Shown here one piece after another: positions 5,043-6,335 of a DNA stretch of 6,335 nucleotides. Where the stretch lies: NCBI GenBank assembly GCA_937875035.1, contig CALNCF010000350.1, positions 1-6,335 of the forward strand, written 5' to 3'. Position numbers and translations under genes: made by a program. The number at the start of each line of letters is the position of its first letter. Within the stretch, counting starts at the first letter, position 1. Under the pieces are notes generated by a model. It saw nothing but the letters and a program-made list of their open reading frames with translations, made no database searches and was not told the origin of the DNA. The stretch is from an uncultured Sphingobacteriaceae bacterium (GTDB lineage: Bacteria > Bacteroidota > Bacteroidia > Sphingobacteriales > Sphingobacteriaceae).

Positions 5043-6335
5043 ATGAATTATATTTTCAGGAACTATACAATAGAGAGTTTTTTTGACAAAGAGTACGTAT
5101 TCAGCGGATACGGAGATGTAACTATCCATAGTCAATCATACCAGAACTATTTTATTTTTTACCAGCTAAACCCTTCGTCTATACCTGAAGATCAGGTGAA
5201 CGAGATCGAAGACATCAGGGCGAAGCTCGCTTTCATTTTAGATAAGGTCGAAAGCCGGACATCGATCTTTACGCTGTACCATGAAAGAGGAAAAGACTGG
5301 CAAACAAAAAATCCGGAGCTCTCTAAAGCGATAGGGGCATTTAATAATGATCTGTTCACCCTTGCGGAGCAAGACAAAAAGGTGAAAATAATCGACATAA
5401 ATATTTTTCTCCAGGATGTACAGGTACCTGTAACGGATTGGAAATATTTTTTCAGCTCGCAGGTGGTGCTGAACCCCAAGCTTGCCAAGCCCTTTAAAAG
5501 CTGGCTGAATGCGCAGGTGCGCTCGTTAGATCTGAAACGGAAAAAATGCATAGTATTAGATTGTGACAACACGTTATGGGGAGGGGTGGTTGGCGAAGAT
5601 GGTACCCATGGAATTAAGCTGGGAATGGATTACCCGGGTATTTGCTTTTCCAGCTTTCAGAAACACTTGCAGATGTTGTCGAGAAAAGGGATCATTTTAG
5701 CCATCTGCAGCAAAAATAATTTGAAGGATGTAGAGGATGTCTGGAGAAATAATCCTAATCAGGTCCTCAACGATAAAACCGTATCGGCATACCGGATAAA
5801 CTGGCAGGATAAGGCCTCAAATATCAAGTCTATTGCCGAAGAATTAAATATTGGCCTTGACAGCTTTGTTTTTATAGACGACAACCCGGTTGAACGGGGA
5901 TTGGTTAAGCAGTTCCTGCCAGAAGTGGAAGTTCCTGAATTCCCCGAAAAGCCATATGAACTGTTGGATTTCTTCTGGAAAATGTATCACGAGTATTTCG
6001 ATGCTTATGAACTGTCGGAAGAAGATCTGAAGAAAACCGAGCAGTACAAGGAGAACTTCTTTAGAAACGAGAGTAAGAAAGCTTTCGGTGATATGGATTC
6101 GTACCTGGCAAGCCTGGATATAGAGATCGACGTTAATGAAGTGCATGAAGGAAATTTGTTGCGCATCGCGCAGATGACGCAAAAGACGAACCAGTTCAAT
6201 TTAACAACGAAGCGTTATACCGAAGATGATCTACGTGCACTCATAACAAATGGGACGAAAATATACGGTGCAAATGTGAAAGACCGGTTTGGTGGCAATG
6301 GCATCACCATCGCTTGTATTGTTAAAGACAATCCT
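5043..6335 (+). CDS. FkbH-like HAD-IIIC protein (3' incomplete)
   Basis: An open frame of 431 codons runs to the window edge without a stop. Residues 1-165 form an N-terminal region with no catalytic motif I recognise. The HAD domain follows: motif I LDCDNTLWGG with Asp173 and Asp175, motif II ICSKNN (Ser223), Lys257 in WQDKAS, and motif IV FIDDNPVER (Asp279, Asp280). A C-terminal GNAT-like part begins at about 360, with QKTNQFNLTTKRY (380-391 region) and VKDRFGGNG, both typical of FkbH proteins. Known FkbH-type enzymes dephosphorylate 1,3-bisphosphoglycerate and load the glyceryl unit on an ACP for methoxymalonyl, tetronate or lactyl building blocks. That role, with the ACP encoded at 3358-3585, is likely but inferred. 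ATG 5043 is the first start after an in-frame stop at 5034-5036 and lies 10 bases after the VOC gene. The remaining C-terminus, probably tens to about 150 residues, lies beyond the window. Confidence 0.88.
   Translation, partial: MNYIFRNYTIESFFDKEYVFSGYGDVTIHSQSYQNYFIFYQLNPSSIPEDQVNEIEDIRAKLAFILDKVESRTSIFTLYHERGKDWQTKNPELSKAIGAFNNDLFTLAEQDKKVKIIDINIFLQDVQVPVTDWKYFFSSQVVLNPKLAKPFKSWLNAQVRSLDLKRKKCIVLDCDNTLWGGVVGEDGTHGIKLGMDYPGICFSSFQKHLQMLSRKGIILAICSKNNLKDVEDVWRNNPNQVLNDKTVSAYRINWQDKASNIKSIAEELNIGLDSFVFIDDNPVERGLVKQFLPEVEVPEFPEKPYELLDFFWKMYHEYFDAYELSEEDLKKTEQYKENFFRNESKKAFGDMDSYLASLDIEIDVNEVHEGNLLRIAQMTQKTNQFNLTTKRYTEDDLRALITNGTKIYGANVKDRFGGNGITIACIVKDNP

Larger units (their letters stand above)
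173..6335 (+). other. Probable single operon for amino-sugar acylation and lipid loading
   Basis: Eight genes lie on one strand. From first to last the gaps are 0, about 20 (or a 4-base overlap if the GTG start is used), 9, 3, 1, 0 and 10 bases. Two junctions are direct TAA-ATG contacts. No hairpin with a T-run and no internal promoter of the Bacteroidota type (TTTG then TAnnTTTG) was found between them. The order ACP, KAS III, VOC, FkbH forms a compact block placed straight after pglC and an acyltransferase gene. Whether transcription starts in the 123-172 spacer or upstream of the window is not resolvable from sequence. Confidence 0.75.

Noticed and set aside
5192..6199. Minus-strand open frames opposite the FkbH-like gene
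   Set aside because: The plus strand here is one continuous 431-codon frame with HAD and FkbH motifs, so these are shadows.
1..6335. Mobile element, CRISPR array, tRNA or rRNA
   Set aside because: No transposase-like frame, no regularly spaced repeats and no tRNA or rRNA signature were seen on either strand.

Overview
The window is a dense, single-direction block of sugar-modification genes, the kind found in O-antigen, capsule or glycan loci. It suggests a member of the Bacteroidota. The evidence is weak Shine-Dalgarno signals, AT-leaning but mixed base composition, and protein types typical of polysaccharide loci in that phylum (PglC/PglD, CapK-like ligase, FkbH-like protein with a free-standing ACP). 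A soil or freshwater Sphingobacteriaceae-type organism would fit, but that is a guess from style and not from a marker gene.

Layout, all on the + strand: (1) the last ~40 codons of what looks like a family-4 glycosyltransferase (1-122); (2) a 50-base spacer holding a near-perfect palindrome (135-152); (3) a PglD/NeuD-type sugar acyltransferase (173-778); (4) a CapK/PaaK-type adenylate-forming enzyme (779-2077); (5) a PglC-type phosphoglycosyl transferase (best start 2098, ends 2703); (6) a second, divergent PglD/NeuD-type acyltransferase (2713-3354); (7) a free-standing acyl carrier protein (3358-3585); (8) a FabH-like ketoacyl synthase III with an intact Cys-His-Asn triad (3587-4639); (9) a small vicinal-oxygen-chelate (glyoxalase/epimerase-like) protein (4640-5032); (10) an FkbH-like HAD-IIIC protein (5043 to the window edge, 3' incomplete). 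Genes 3 to 10 are separated by 0 to about 20 bases with no terminator seen, so they are almost certainly co-transcribed.

How they may work together (inference): PglC puts a diamino- or amino-trideoxy-sugar phosphate on undecaprenyl phosphate, and PglD-type enzymes N-acylate the amino sugar. The ACP, KAS III, VOC protein and FkbH-like protein form a mini polyketide-like module that could build an unusual short hydroxyacyl group on the ACP. FkbH relatives divert 1,3-bisphosphoglycerate into glyceryl-ACP. One of the two acyltransferases, probably the one directly before the ACP gene, could move that group onto the sugar. The CapK-like ligase could activate a further acyl or amino-acid substituent. 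The chemistry of the final acyl group cannot be read from the window, and more pathway genes probably lie downstream.
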